Shown: positions 12,968-20,857 of the stretch, piece after piece | How positions within the stretch are numbered: the first letter of the stretch is position 1 | Layout of the letters: each line of letters opens with the position of its first letter | From: Candidatus Niyogiibacteriota bacterium | Lineage (GTDB): Bacteria > Patescibacteriota > Minisyncoccia > 1-14-0-10-42-19 | DNA length: 21,714 bases | Assembly: GCA_016204155.1 (NCBI GenBank) | Contig: JACQLG010000011.1 | Span: 1 to 21,714 of the forward strand | Reading direction: 5' to 3' | The notes under the pieces: generated by a model | What the model was told of the DNA's origin: nothing | Database searches by the model: none | The model's input: only the letters and a program-made list of their open reading frames with translations | Program-made: the position numbers and the translations under genes

Positions 12968-15493
12968 CTATAGATTCTCAATTTCTTCGTCTGAGAAACG
13001 TATTGTATCGCCTCTATGAATAGAGCCACCAAGCATTCTTTTTGCGATAACGGCTTCAACCCGGTCGGCTATGGCTCTGCGCATCGGGCGCGCGCCGAAT
13101 TGCGGATCATATCCAACCTCCATAACTTTCCGAATCAGCGCATCGGAAAACTCAAGTATAATCTCCTTTTCACGAAGACGCTCTTCCAAATCTTCGAGAA
13201 GCAGACGGGCAACTTTATAGAGGTGCTCGCGCGAGAGCGGCCGATACACCACGATTCCGTCAAAACGGTTCAAAAATTCGGGCGCAAAAATGCCTTCTGA
13301 CTGAATGGTGTCAATAACTTCTCTTTTGCGCTCCGCGGGGTCAATCCCACGCTCAACCATTTTCCAAATAAGGCCCGAACCCGCGTTTGATGTCGTGATG
13401 ATAATCGTTTCGCGCATTGATATCCGTTCGCCTTTCCCGTCTGAAAAAAAACCTTCCTCAAGAATCTGCAAAAATAAATCAAGAACTGCCCGAGACGCCT
13501 TCTCAAGCTCGTCAAACAAATAAAGCGCGAAGGGATTGTCATGGGCTTGCCGCGACAATATCCCTGGCTCGCCCGAATCAAATCCGCCTATAAACTTCCT
13601 CAGCCCTTCCTCCCCTTTGAATTCGGACATATCAAAACGAACCATGCGATTCGTACCCCCAAAATATACCTCAGCAAGCGCCTTGGCGGTTTGTGTTTTG
13701 CCGACTCCGGTCGGCCCCAAAAAAAGAAATGATCCCAGGGGCCTCTCTTGATTGCGGATGCCGGCACGGGCTCTGCGCATCGTATTTGCAATCGTACGGA
13801 TAGCTTCTTCCTGATTGATGACGCGCTCATGCAGCAAGTCCTCCAGGCGCAAAAGTTTTTCTTTCTCTTCTTCCCGCGCCTCTCCCAAAGGAATCTTTAA
13901 TTTTTCCGACGCAAATATATCGACATCGTTTTTGCCGATAATACGCACTCCTTCGAGAGACGCCCGTGACGCTACCTCATCGGCAAGATTGATCGCTTTT
14001 TCGGGCATCGCGCCGATCTGAATGTAGCGGTCCGCAACTTCAACGAGGCGCATAAGGCCCTGATAGGTAAAAAACGCCCCGCTTTTGCGCTCAAGAAGCG
14101 AAATAACGTTCTCAATAACTGATATCATTTCGTGTTTATCCGGTTCTTCAATATCTATCCGCGAGAACATCGCAGTGATTTTCCCGTTCGGCTCAAGCAC
14201 CTTATGGTAGGAATACGGATCGGAAATTGCAATCACCTGCAAGTGTGAACCGCGGAAAAAACTTTCTGTGAGCGTTATAAAATCCGAACCGACCTCGAAG
14301 GAGGATGCGATCGCGTGCGCCAAATCGTCAATCACAAGAATAATATTGCCGGCATTCGCCGCTTCTTCCATCATGCGCAGAACCGCTTCTTCAAATCGCC
14401 CTTTTGTTTTTGTAAAAGCGGTAATGCTGTCAATGTCAAAATACACGAGCCGCTTATGCTCGATCGCAGGCGGAACAATGCCCCGATAGATCCGGGATGC
14501 AAGGGAACGGAGCACGATGTGTCTTCCAGTTCCTTCCTTCCCAACTAAAAGCACATTTGCCTCTCCTGATTTTGAAAGAACATCTTCAATAAGAAGTATT
14601 TGTTTTTTTCGCGACTCCAAAAGCAATTCACTTTCCCTGCCCTGAATGTCATAAGAATGCTGGTCAAGCAAAAAGGTATAGCCGAACCCGAAATCTTTCG
14701 CAATGCCCGGTGTACGCCCCAGGCGGACTTTCTCCCAGAAACGCGCCTGTTCTTCTCCCGCGCGAATATTCCGCTCGATCCATACAAGCACTCCTTGCAC
14801 TTCTTCTTTCCTGACACTCCTCTGGAAAAGAAAAGCAACAAAGTCCTTGTCATACGAGAACGCCGCCTGTATGATCTCCTTCATCCCGAATGTTTCCGAA
14901 TCACTCTCCTGCAGTTCCACCGAAAGAAGAGAAAGAAATTCCTGCGAGGAGATTTTTTTTTCGTGAAGTTCATCTTCATGCTCGCGCAGCCACGAACGGA
15001 AATCCTTTTCTTTAATCCCAAGGCGCAAAAGAAACAATTGGAACGCGTATTCTTTCAGCAGAAGGACGTAGAGATCTGCGGACGAAAAAGAGCGGCTGCG
15101 CCCGCCCAAGATTCCCAGCGCGAAAAATATCCTTGAGGCGTCAAACGCAAGGAAAAAATGAGTGTCACCCGACCGTCCGATGCGCGACGGCCGGAGAGAC
15201 GTGCAATAAAAAAATTCAAAAAAAAGGAACAGCAACGCAATGCTTCCGGAAAGGAAAACGAAAGCCCAAAGTATTGTGAAATCAAATGTATTAAAAAAAG
15301 AACCGAATAACGGACCGCCCGACCATGAAAAAAGAAACGCGAAGCCGACGCTTATGAGCGCGGCGATATGGGCCGCCAGAAATACGCGGAGCGTTAACTG
15401 TCGAATCTTTTCGGGGATGAACCGATCAAGGCGCACCGCGCGATACACCGACGGAGAAGAAGTAATAGGAGTGATGGTAAACGATGTTTTCAT
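12968..15493 (-). CDS. Membrane-anchored Clp-type double AAA+ ATPase with degenerate first ring
   Basis: An 841-residue protein. Two transmembrane helices (about 36-59 and 72-96) precede a helical N-domain (about 110-260), AAA module D1 (about 285-520) and D2 (about 550-841). D1 is degenerate: Walker A reads GKEGTGRH (R324 for Lys), Walker B ends D389-D390 rather than Asp-Glu, the KYRG pore loop is KTKG (362-365), and the arginine-finger block reads TAMF (440-443). D2 is catalytically intact: GPTGVGKT (593-600), D661-E662, PEFLNRFD (R743), GARP sensor 2 (R802); yet its GYVG pore loop is lost (GGFDSGEPG, 636-644). No long ClpB middle domain is present. The small membrane gene lies 4 nt upstream. 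Inferred: a membrane-tethered remodelling motor rather than a standard threading unfoldase. Confidence 0.85.
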   Translation of the reverse strand: MKTSFTITPITSSPSVYRAVRLDRFIPEKIRQLTLRVFLAAHIAALISVGFAFLFSWSGGPLFGSFFNTFDFTILWAFVFLSGSIALLFLFFEFFYCTSLRPSRIGRSGDTHFFLAFDASRIFFALGILGGRSRSFSSADLYVLLLKEYAFQLFLLRLGIKEKDFRSWLREHEDELHEKKISSQEFLSLLSVELQESDSETFGMKEIIQAAFSYDKDFVAFLFQRSVRKEEVQGVLVWIERNIRAGEEQARFWEKVRLGRTPGIAKDFGFGYTFLLDQHSYDIQGRESELLLESRKKQILLIEDVLSKSGEANVLLVGKEGTGRHIVLRSLASRIYRGIVPPAIEHKRLVYFDIDSITAFTKTKGRFEEAVLRMMEEAANAGNIILVIDDLAHAIASSFEVGSDFITLTESFFRGSHLQVIAISDPYSYHKVLEPNGKITAMFSRIDIEEPDKHEMISVIENVISLLERKSGAFFTYQGLMRLVEVADRYIQIGAMPEKAINLADEVASRASLEGVRIIGKNDVDIFASEKLKIPLGEAREEEKEKLLRLEDLLHERVINQEEAIRTIANTMRRARAGIRNQERPLGSFLFLGPTGVGKTQTAKALAEVYFGGTNRMVRFDMSEFKGEEGLRKFIGGFDSGEPGILSRQAHDNPFALYLFDELEKASRAVLDLFLQILEEGFFSDGKGERISMRETIIITTSNAGSGLIWKMVERGIDPAERKREVIDTIQSEGIFAPEFLNRFDGIVVYRPLSREHLYKVARLLLEDLEERLREKEIILEFSDALIRKVMEVGYDPQFGARPMRRAIADRVEAVIAKRMLGGSIHRGDTIRFSDEEIENL

Positions 15494-15497
15494 AGTA

Positions 15498-15887
15498 TTA
15501 CGTCAACAGAAGCAGCAAACCCGACAGGAATACTGCCGGGATAAAAACGGGCGATGAAATAAACGCGAAAAAAAGAAATGCGCCCAAAAAGAACAACCCG
15601 ATCTGGGACAAAACCGCAAGCGCCAAAACAACAAGGCGCATGACAAAACCTAACAGGCGAAGAACGGTATTAATGACAATGCGCGATGCGATTTCTTCAA
15701 CATCAAAGCCGCGTTTTTTTCTTTCCTGAAGCCTGTGCCACGGCGCAAAGAGAGTTTGGAGCAAAATGCCGACGGAGAAAAAATGATACAAAAACCAATG
15801 GTAATTCGCCCACGCTCGCATATACTCGCGGACTCCTTCTCCATAGAGCCAATGAATATACATCACTCCTAACGCAATAGTATTCAT
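15498..15887 (-). CDS. Small membrane protein upstream of the Clp-like ATPase
   Basis: A 129-residue protein with a hydrophobic segment at about 30-50 and a long hydrophobic C-terminal half (about 72-128, two or more spans). Between them lies a conserved-looking cytosolic loop APWHRLQERKKRGFD (48-62). It ends 4 nt before the Clp-like ATPase starts, and that ATPase has neither a ribosome site nor a clear promoter, so the two form an operon and probably a membrane complex. Family not recognised. The start follows an extended -10 box by 8 nt. Confidence 0.72.
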   Translation of the reverse strand: MNTIALGVMYIHWLYGEGVREYMRAWANYHWFLYHFFSVGILLQTLFAPWHRLQERKKRGFDVEEIASRIVINTVLRLLGFVMRLVVLALAVLSQIGLFFLGAFLFFAFISSPVFIPAVFLSGLLLLLT

Positions 15888-15895
15888 ACATATTT

Positions 15896-15904
15896 ATAAT
15901 ATCA
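15896..15904 (-). promoter_or_regulatory. Extended -10 promoter of the membrane protein/Clp unit
   Basis: On the minus strand TGATATTAT ends 8 nt before ATG 15885-15887. The -35 (TTTCAA, 15918-15923) overlaps the divergent -35 of the promoter at 15918-15946. Confidence 0.5.
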
Positions 15905-15917
15905 TGTACCACAAAGC

Positions 15918-15946
15918 TTGAAACTCGAAGTATAACGTGTTATGTT
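15918..15946 (+). promoter_or_regulatory. Promoter of the 15977 hypothetical gene
   Basis: TTGAAA (15918-15923), 17-nt spacer ending TGT, TATGTT (15941-15946): both -35 and extended -10 elements are present. Start of transcription near 15953 leaves a leader of about 24 nt with a ribosome site. Confidence 0.65.
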
Positions 15947-15976
15947 TTAGAAAAACGCAACGGAGGCGAGAAAATA

Positions 15977-16210
15977 ATGACAAGCATAGAATTGTATTAT
16001 CGTCTATTCGATGGACGGCAGATGAGCCAAAAAGAGCTCGATAAAATAGAAGAAATTGAGGGTCGTCGGAAGCAGGATCTTGCCCGCTTGGGCATGGCAT
16101 ATTGCCCTCCTGATCCATTTGAACGTCATTTCACAAAATGGGCAAACTACGGAAACACTCGTCATGGCTATCGAAGAGAGTCTTGGAGATGGGAAAGCGA
16201 AATATTTTAA
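15977..16210 (+). CDS. Small hypothetical protein
   Basis: A 77-residue soluble, charged protein. A helical first part (LDKIEEIEGRRKQDLARLG) is followed by CPPDPFERHF and a C-terminus rich in tryptophan and arginine (RRESWRWESEIF). I do not recognise the family. The gene stands alone: its own promoter (15918-15946), GGAGG 10 nt before the ATG, and a strong hairpin terminator (16235-16286). Function unknown. Confidence 0.65.
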   Translation: MTSIELYYRLFDGRQMSQKELDKIEEIEGRRKQDLARLGMAYCPPDPFERHFTKWANYGNTRHGYRRESWRWESEIF

Positions 16211-16234
16211 AATCAAAATAAAGTAAAAAGTTTG

Positions 16235-16286
16235 AGCAATCCACTTGCGGTTCACCATGAACGCAGTTGAAGGGTTGCTTTTTTAT
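16235..16286 (+). terminator. Long hairpin terminator
   Basis: Outer stem AGCAATCC with GGGTTGCT and inner stem TGCG(G)TTCA with TGAACGCA around loop CCA, followed by six T (16279-16284). It ends the 15977 gene transcript. Confidence 0.75.
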
Positions 16287-16493
16287 TTACATTATTGCCT
16301 TTCTGACAAATTGGGCGATCGTCAATTTCGTACGAAAGACAAAAACATAAACCACTTCAATACTTTAAAGTATTGAAGTGGTTACTCAAAAGAAAAACTG
16401 CCGGGCTAAACAACACAACCGCTGTTGCTTTTTTGTCCAAAGAAGGCCGGGAAGTTTCTTGAAAGGCTCTTGGAACCCGAGCGGGCACGATTC
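16287..16493. other. Gene-free stretch with clustered dyads
   Basis: About 200 nt with no supported reading frame or known RNA. It holds an imperfect dyad around CGATCG (16309-16327), the palindrome TTTCGTACGAAA (16326-16337) and the 34-bp palindrome at 16350-16383. A weak hairpin (CAACA...TGTTG followed by CTTTTTT, about 16411-16435) might end a plus-strand transcript. Confidence 0.4.
16350..16383. repeat. Perfect 34-bp palindrome with no spacer
   Basis: AACCACTTCAATACTTT (16350-16366) is followed at once by its exact reverse complement (16367-16383); flanking bases do not extend it. There is no T-run directly after it on the plus strand; on the minus strand a broken T-rich stretch follows. 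It could be a strong hairpin, a protein-binding site, or a trace of a mobile element. Confidence 0.85.
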
Positions 16494-16521
16494 TTGCAAA
16501 AAAGAAGGGATGTGCTATACT
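16494..16521 (+). promoter_or_regulatory. Promoter of the 16556 hypothetical gene
   Basis: TTGCAA (16494-16499), 16-nt spacer ending TGC, TATACT (16516-16521). Transcription from about 16528 leaves a leader of about 28 nt with GGAGGTGA. Confidence 0.65.
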
Positions 16522-16555
16522 TATTCTAGATTGAAATTGCGGAGGTGAAAAATAT

Positions 16556-16834
16556 ATGGGTTTAGTAGATGGTTATGTAGATTGGCAGATCGTAAGAGAT
16601 TACGAAGATGCAGTAGAAGCAAAAAAAGAAGCATTGGAAAAAGAAGGCAAATCAATGAGCTGGATGGAGCAAGTCTTCTATGCTATTGCGGTTCATGAAG
16701 AACGAGTTGAGAGAAAAGTTAAGAATGTTGCGATTAAAGGAGACGAGATATCATTTGATGTAGTAGAGGAGGGCGGCAAGCATGATCCATGTATTTTAGG
16801 TCCGGAGCATGTGACTATAAGAAAAAGTAAGTAG
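16556..16834 (+). CDS. Small hypothetical protein
   Basis: A 92-residue, charged, soluble protein: an acidic helical N-half (DYEDAVEAKKEALEKEGKS, then MSWMEQVFYAIAVHEERVER) and a beta-like C-half (VKNVAIKGDEISFDVVEEGG). Family not recognised. GGAGGTGA (16541-16548) lies 7 nt before the ATG, with its own promoter and terminator. Its arginines are mostly AGA and CGA, whereas neighbouring gyrA uses many CGC and CGG, so base and codon use look different. This hints at a separate origin but the gene is too short to be sure. Confidence 0.68.
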   Translation: MGLVDGYVDWQIVRDYEDAVEAKKEALEKEGKSMSWMEQVFYAIAVHEERVERKVKNVAIKGDEISFDVVEEGGKHDPCILGPEHVTIRKSK

Positions 16835-16873
16835 AAATCTTCAGTTTGGATTTGCAAAAGTGAATCTCATTAT

Positions 16874-16900
16874 CCTCAACCCTTTTGTTGGGGTTTTTTT
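16874..16900 (+). terminator. Intrinsic terminator after the 16556 gene
   Basis: CCTCAAC (16874-16880) pairs with GTTGGGG (16887-16893), loop of 6 nt, then seven T. Confidence 0.8.
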
Positions 16901-16923
16901 ATTATTTCTTGCAGAAGGCGCAG

Positions 16924-16952
16924 TTCACAAACGACTCAAAATCGCCTATTAT
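16924..16952 (+). promoter_or_regulatory. Promoter of the MBL-gyrA unit, predicts leaderless mRNA
   Basis: TTCACA (16924-16929), 17-nt spacer, TATTAT (16947-16952), then 7 nt to ATG 16960. AAGGA lies directly against the ATG, too close to act as a ribosome site. Confidence 0.6.
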
Positions 16953-16959
16953 ATAAGGA

Positions 16960-17613
16960 ATGGTAATAACGTCATACGGCCTGTCATGCTTTAAAGTAAG
17001 CTCCGGAGAAACGGTGCTTGCTTTTGACCCGCCGTCAAAAAAATCAAAATTAAAAAGCCCGTATTTTCAGACGGACATGGTGCTTATAAGCCACGCCCAT
17101 GACGATCATTCAGGTAAAGACGTACTCCACGGCAAAGGAGATGAATCTCCCTTTGTTATAGACGGACCTGGAGAATATGAACACAAAGGGATATCGGTTA
17201 TCGGGATTCCTTCAATGCACGACGACCAGGGCGGAAAAAAATACGGCAAAAACACCGTCTACCGGGTGCGTTTTGAAGACGTTACGCTCATGCATCTCGG
17301 CGACTATGGGGAAGAAAAACTGAACGATGAAATAAAGAAACACATTGAAGGGGTAGATATTCTGTTTTTACCCATCGGAGGCGATACCGTTCTTGATGTT
17401 TCGGGTGCAATCAAAATCGCAAATGCAATCGAGCCGCGCATCATCATACCAATGCATTATGACGCTTCTTCCAAAAAGAAAACAGATGCCGTAAAAAGCT
17501 TTTTAAGCGAGATGGGGGCGGAAGATACAAAACCAGATACAAAGTTCACATTCAAGAAAAAGGATCTGCCGATTGATGAAACGAATATCATACTCCTTGA
17601 ACCAAGCCCGTAA
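16960..17613 (+). CDS. Metallo-beta-lactamase fold metal-dependent hydrolase (UlaG-like)
   Basis: A 217-residue MBL-fold protein. The metal motif HxHxDH is SHAHDDHSG (H45, H47, D49, H50); further ligands are H87, D115 (HLGDYG) and H166 (PMHYD). Length and pattern resemble the UlaG-like/Lactamase_B_3 group of small soluble hydrolases; the substrate is unknown. It is the first gene of a plus-strand run; the next small gene starts 4 nt after its stop, and gyrA follows. All metal ligands appear intact, so an active enzyme is expected. Confidence 0.9.
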   Translation: MVITSYGLSCFKVSSGETVLAFDPPSKKSKLKSPYFQTDMVLISHAHDDHSGKDVLHGKGDESPFVIDGPGEYEHKGISVIGIPSMHDDQGGKKYGKNTVYRVRFEDVTLMHLGDYGEEKLNDEIKKHIEGVDILFLPIGGDTVLDVSGAIKIANAIEPRIIIPMHYDASSKKKTDAVKSFLSEMGAEDTKPDTKFTFKKKDLPIDETNIILLEPSP

Positions 17614-17617
17614 CATC

Positions 17618-17842
17618 ATGTCTTTTTTCAAACTGCTTGAATCAATCCAAAACAAACCAGAACGCACGCGCACAAACATTCTGATTGTGAGCGTTGCAGT
17701 AATCATGGCTGTTATTATCGCATTATGGCTCACTTTGCCCGATCTGCGTCCGGAAAAACAGCAAGAAGAGCAAACTGCCGGGCCATTTAAGATGTTGTGG
17801 GAGCAAGTGAAAGGGTTGCGAAATGCATTGCCGTCACTATAA
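17618..17842 (+). CDS. Small single-span membrane protein
   Basis: A 74-residue protein starting MSFFKLLESIQNKPERTRTN, with one transmembrane helix (about 22-40, LIVSVAVIMAVIIALWL) and a short tail (LRPEKQQEEQTAGPFKMLWEQVKGL) likely forming an amphipathic helix. Basic residues before the span suggest N-in topology. A longer in-frame start at 17573 would overlap the MBL gene by 41 nt and is not preferred. It sits between the MBL gene and gyrA on the same transcript. Function unknown. Confidence 0.65.
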   Translation: MSFFKLLESIQNKPERTRTNILIVSVAVIMAVIIALWLTLPDLRPEKQQEEQTAGPFKMLWEQVKGLRNALPSL

Positions 17843-17866
17843 CGTAAAACGAAATAAGTTCTATGT

Positions 17867-20323
17867 ATGGAAGACGAAAATAAAAAAAATAATAGTGCAA
17901 AAGGGATTGCCCCGCGCAATATCGTGCACGAGATGCGCGAATCATATCTGGACTATGCAATGAGCGTGATCGTTGCGCGCGCGCTTCCCGATGTCCGCGA
18001 TGGATTAAAACCGGTACACCGGCGCATCCTGTATGCAATGCGCGAAATGGGACTTATCGCCTCCGCGAAACACCGGAAGTCCGCCGCAATCGTAGGCGAT
18101 ACGCTCGGCAAATACCATCCGCACGGAGATAGCGCGGTATACGATTCGCTTGTACGCATGGCGCAGGATTTTTCGCTCCGCTATCCATTAGTTGACGGCC
18201 AGGGAAATTTCGGCTCCATTGACGGCGATTCGGCGGCGGCTATGAGATACACCGAGGCGCGCATGACAAAAATTGCATCAGAAATGCTCCGGGATATTGA
18301 AAAAGATACGGTTGATTTTACGGACAATTATGACGGCACGAAAAAAGAGCCGACCGTGCTTCCCGCATCTATCCCCCAGCTTCTCTTAAACGGCTCTTTG
18401 GGAATTGCAGTCGGCATGGCAACGAATATCCCTCCCCACAATCTCTCCGAAGTAATTGATGCCACTATCCATCTTATTGACCAACCGAAAGCGGGAATTG
18501 ACGAACTTACCCAGTACGTCAAAGGTCCTGACTTCCCCACGGGCGGGATTTTATTCAATATCAAAGATATCAGGCAGGCATACGCGACGGGTCGGGGAGG
18601 AATCGTAACGCGCGGAGAAGCGGAAATCGTAGAGAAAAAACAAGGGCAATTCCAAATTATTATCACATCAATCCCCTACTACGTGTCAAAAGCGGAATTG
18701 ATCACGAAGATCGCGGAGCTCGTACATGACAAAAAACTTCAGGGAGTGCGCGATGTGCGCGATGAATCGGACAGAGAAGGGCTTACCATCGCGATTGACC
18801 TTTCGCGCGACGCTTTCCCTCAAAAAATATTGAACGCACTCTACCAGCATACCGACCTCGAAAAATCATTCCACTTCAACATGGTAGCGCTCGTTGACGG
18901 CATTCAGCCGCAGCTCTTGTCTCTCAAGTCGATCATTGAATATTTCATCAAACACCGGAAAGTAGTTGTTCGGCGCAGGACGACATTTGATCTTGCGCGC
19001 GCAGAGGAACGCTCGCATATCCTGGAAGGACTTAAAAAAGCGCTTGACCATATTGACCGCGTTATCGCAACAATTAAAAAATCTCCCGACAAAGAAACGG
19101 CGCATAAAAATCTTATAACGAACTTCACATTATCGGAGAAACAGGCAACCGCAATTCTTGAGATGCGCCTGCAGACGCTTGCGGGCCTCGAACGCCAAAA
19201 AATAGATGACGAGCTGAAAGAAAAACAAAAACTCATGAAACACCTGCAGTCGCTTCTTGCAGACCCCAAAAAGATGATGGGTGCCATCAAAGAAGAGCTG
19301 ATTGCCGTAAAAGAAAAATACGGCGATGAACGAAAAACGAAGGTTGTGGCGCGTGCCGCAAAATCATTTTCAGCAGAAGACCTTATTCCTGACAAGCCGT
19401 CTTTCCTCATACTGACTAACGGCGGCTATATCAAACGTACGAGTCCCCAGGAATACCGCGGGCAGAAACGCGGCGGGAAAGGGATATCCGTAATGACAAT
19501 GAAAGAAGAAGACGTTATTGATACTCTTATCGCGGGAAACACCCATGACGACCTCTTATTCTTCACGAACACCGGCAAAGTATATAAGACAAAAGCATAC
19601 GAGATCCCTGAAGGAAAACGCACGAATAAAGGAAAATCTATCGTGAATTTCTTAACGCTTGCCCCACATGAACATATCACGTCCATGCTTACTATACCGA
19701 AAACGAAAAAAGAGCAATCTCTTTCATTTATCATGGTCACGGAAAACGGTATAATAAAGAAAGTGGAAGCCGAGCACTTTGATGACGTGCGGCGATCGGG
19801 AATTATCGCGCTAAAACTCAAAAAGAATGATACGCTCCGCTGGGTGCGCCTTGCGGAAAAAAACGACCACATTATCCTTACTACAAAGAAGGGTCTTGCT
19901 ATCCGATTCCAGGAGCGCGATGCCCGCGCAATGGGGCGAACCGCGGCTGGTGTGCGCGCCCTAAGACTCAAGAAAGACGACCGTCTGGTAGGCGCCGATG
20001 TGGTCAGGCAGGGAGAAAAGCAAGCATGGCTCCTGGTGATCAGCGAAAAAGGATACGGCAAAAAAACTCGCCTGAAGGAATACCGAACCCAAAAAAGAGG
20101 CGGATCAGGAATTAAAACGATTAATGTAACAGCAAAAACAGGCGCCTTAATGGATGCGCGCGTCATCAATGAAGAAAATCTGGAAATGGTTTCGCTCTCG
20201 CGCAAAGGGCAGATCATCCGTATCGCGCAGAACCAAGTACCGGAATTGGGACGTTCCACCCAAGGAGTGCGCCTCATGAAGCTTGCTGACGGCGATTCAA
20301 TCGCATCAATCACATTATTATAA
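17867..20323 (+). CDS. gyrA: DNA gyrase subunit A
   Basis: An 818-residue type IIA topoisomerase subunit that cuts and rejoins DNA to introduce negative supercoils with GyrB. The N-terminal winged-helix/tower region contains the catalytic tyrosine Y128 (AMRYTEAR); the quinolone-pocket positions equal to E. coli S83 and D87 are S89 and D93, the sensitive-type residues. A coiled-coil segment (about 370-490) precedes the C-terminal beta-pinwheel (about 505-818), which carries the GyrA box QKRGGKG (533-539) that marks gyrase rather than topoisomerase IV. No ribosome site precedes the ATG; a weak -10-like TAAGTT (17855-17860) lies 6 nt before it. The methyltransferase gene starts 3 nt after its stop. 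gyrB is not in the window. Confidence 0.97.
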   Translation: MEDENKKNNSAKGIAPRNIVHEMRESYLDYAMSVIVARALPDVRDGLKPVHRRILYAMREMGLIASAKHRKSAAIVGDTLGKYHPHGDSAVYDSLVRMAQDFSLRYPLVDGQGNFGSIDGDSAAAMRYTEARMTKIASEMLRDIEKDTVDFTDNYDGTKKEPTVLPASIPQLLLNGSLGIAVGMATNIPPHNLSEVIDATIHLIDQPKAGIDELTQYVKGPDFPTGGILFNIKDIRQAYATGRGGIVTRGEAEIVEKKQGQFQIIITSIPYYVSKAELITKIAELVHDKKLQGVRDVRDESDREGLTIAIDLSRDAFPQKILNALYQHTDLEKSFHFNMVALVDGIQPQLLSLKSIIEYFIKHRKVVVRRRTTFDLARAEERSHILEGLKKALDHIDRVIATIKKSPDKETAHKNLITNFTLSEKQATAILEMRLQTLAGLERQKIDDELKEKQKLMKHLQSLLADPKKMMGAIKEELIAVKEKYGDERKTKVVARAAKSFSAEDLIPDKPSFLILTNGGYIKRTSPQEYRGQKRGGKGISVMTMKEEDVIDTLIAGNTHDDLLFFTNTGKVYKTKAYEIPEGKRTNKGKSIVNFLTLAPHEHITSMLTIPKTKKEQSLSFIMVTENGIIKKVEAEHFDDVRRSGIIALKLKKNDTLRWVRLAEKNDHIILTTKKGLAIRFQERDARAMGRTAAGVRALRLKKDDRLVGADVVRQGEKQAWLLVISEKGYGKKTRLKEYRTQKRGGSGIKTINVTAKTGALMDARVINEENLEMVSLSRKGQIIRIAQNQVPELGRSTQGVRLMKLADGDSIASITLL

Positions 20324-20326
20324 CGT

Positions 20327-20857
20327 ATGCCTTTTCTTAATCCTGACGACATTGTCCGCGAAGCGCAGATACGCGAGGGAATGAAAGTCGCTGACTTTGG
20401 AAGCGGCGCGGGATTTCGAGTTATTCCTCTCGCGCGCGCCGTAGGCCGTGAAGGAAAAGTATATGCAATTGATATCCAGAAAGAAATGCTCGAGGTGGTG
20501 CATGCAAAAATAAAAGACGCGAATCTTTTGCATGCAGAAACGATCCAGGGGGATCTTGAAAAACCAAACGGTTCGCATCTCAAAAACGACCTTCTTGACC
20601 ACATAGTGATCGCCAATATTTTGTTCCAGGTCGCAGATAAAAGTGCGGTCGCGCGCGAAGCGTTTCGGGTATTAAAGCCAAAAGGAACAACATCTGTCAT
20701 TGAATGGGAAAAGATGAAAGGGCCGCTGGGACCTCCTATTGAACATCTGGCAGACAAAACAGCAGTAAAGGACATCTTCAGCAGCGCCGGATTTACATGG
20801 GAGAAAGAATTCTATGCTGGAGAGCATCACTACGGATTACTTTTTCGAAAACCATGA
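20327..20857 (+). CDS. Class I SAM-dependent methyltransferase
   Basis: A 176-residue Rossmann-fold methyltransferase. The SAM-binding motif I is VADFGSGAG (21-29), the acidic residue ending strand 2 is D49 (VYAIDIQ), and motif IV-like HIVIANILFQ and the RVLKPKG post-motif follow. The layout is that of the UbiE/Methyltransf_11 group; the substrate is unknown. It is tightly packed after gyrA (3 nt) and its TGA overlaps the ATG of the next gene, so it is expressed with both. Confidence 0.87.
   Translation: MPFLNPDDIVREAQIREGMKVADFGSGAGFRVIPLARAVGREGKVYAIDIQKEMLEVVHAKIKDANLLHAETIQGDLEKPNGSHLKNDLLDHIVIANILFQVADKSAVAREAFRVLKPKGTTSVIEWEKMKGPLGPPIEHLADKTAVKDIFSSAGFTWEKEFYAGEHHYGLLFRKP

Noticed and set aside
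14600..15136. 178-codon plus-strand frame opposite the Clp-like gene
   Set aside because: It lies fully inside the N-domain and D1 coding sequence on the other strand, with low-complexity translation and no promoter or ribosome site.
12968..15493. Ordinary ClpB or ClpC chaperone
   Set aside because: Two N-terminal membrane helices, no ClpB-type long middle domain, a degenerate D1 site and loss of both aromatic pore loops do not fit those enzymes.
16350..16383. 34-bp palindrome as an intrinsic terminator
   Set aside because: No T-run directly follows on the plus strand, it has no natural loop, and no gene ends just before it; the preceding gene already has a strong terminator at 16235-16286.
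17867..20323. parC (topoisomerase IV subunit A) instead of gyrA
   Set aside because: The C-terminal pinwheel carries a clear GyrA box QKRGGKG (533-539), the mark of gyrase.
19426..20775. 449-codon open frame on the minus strand opposite gyrA
   Set aside because: It mirrors the gyrA and methyltransferase codons, its translation is rich in Ser, Arg and Phe with no domain pattern, and the plus-strand genes are certain.
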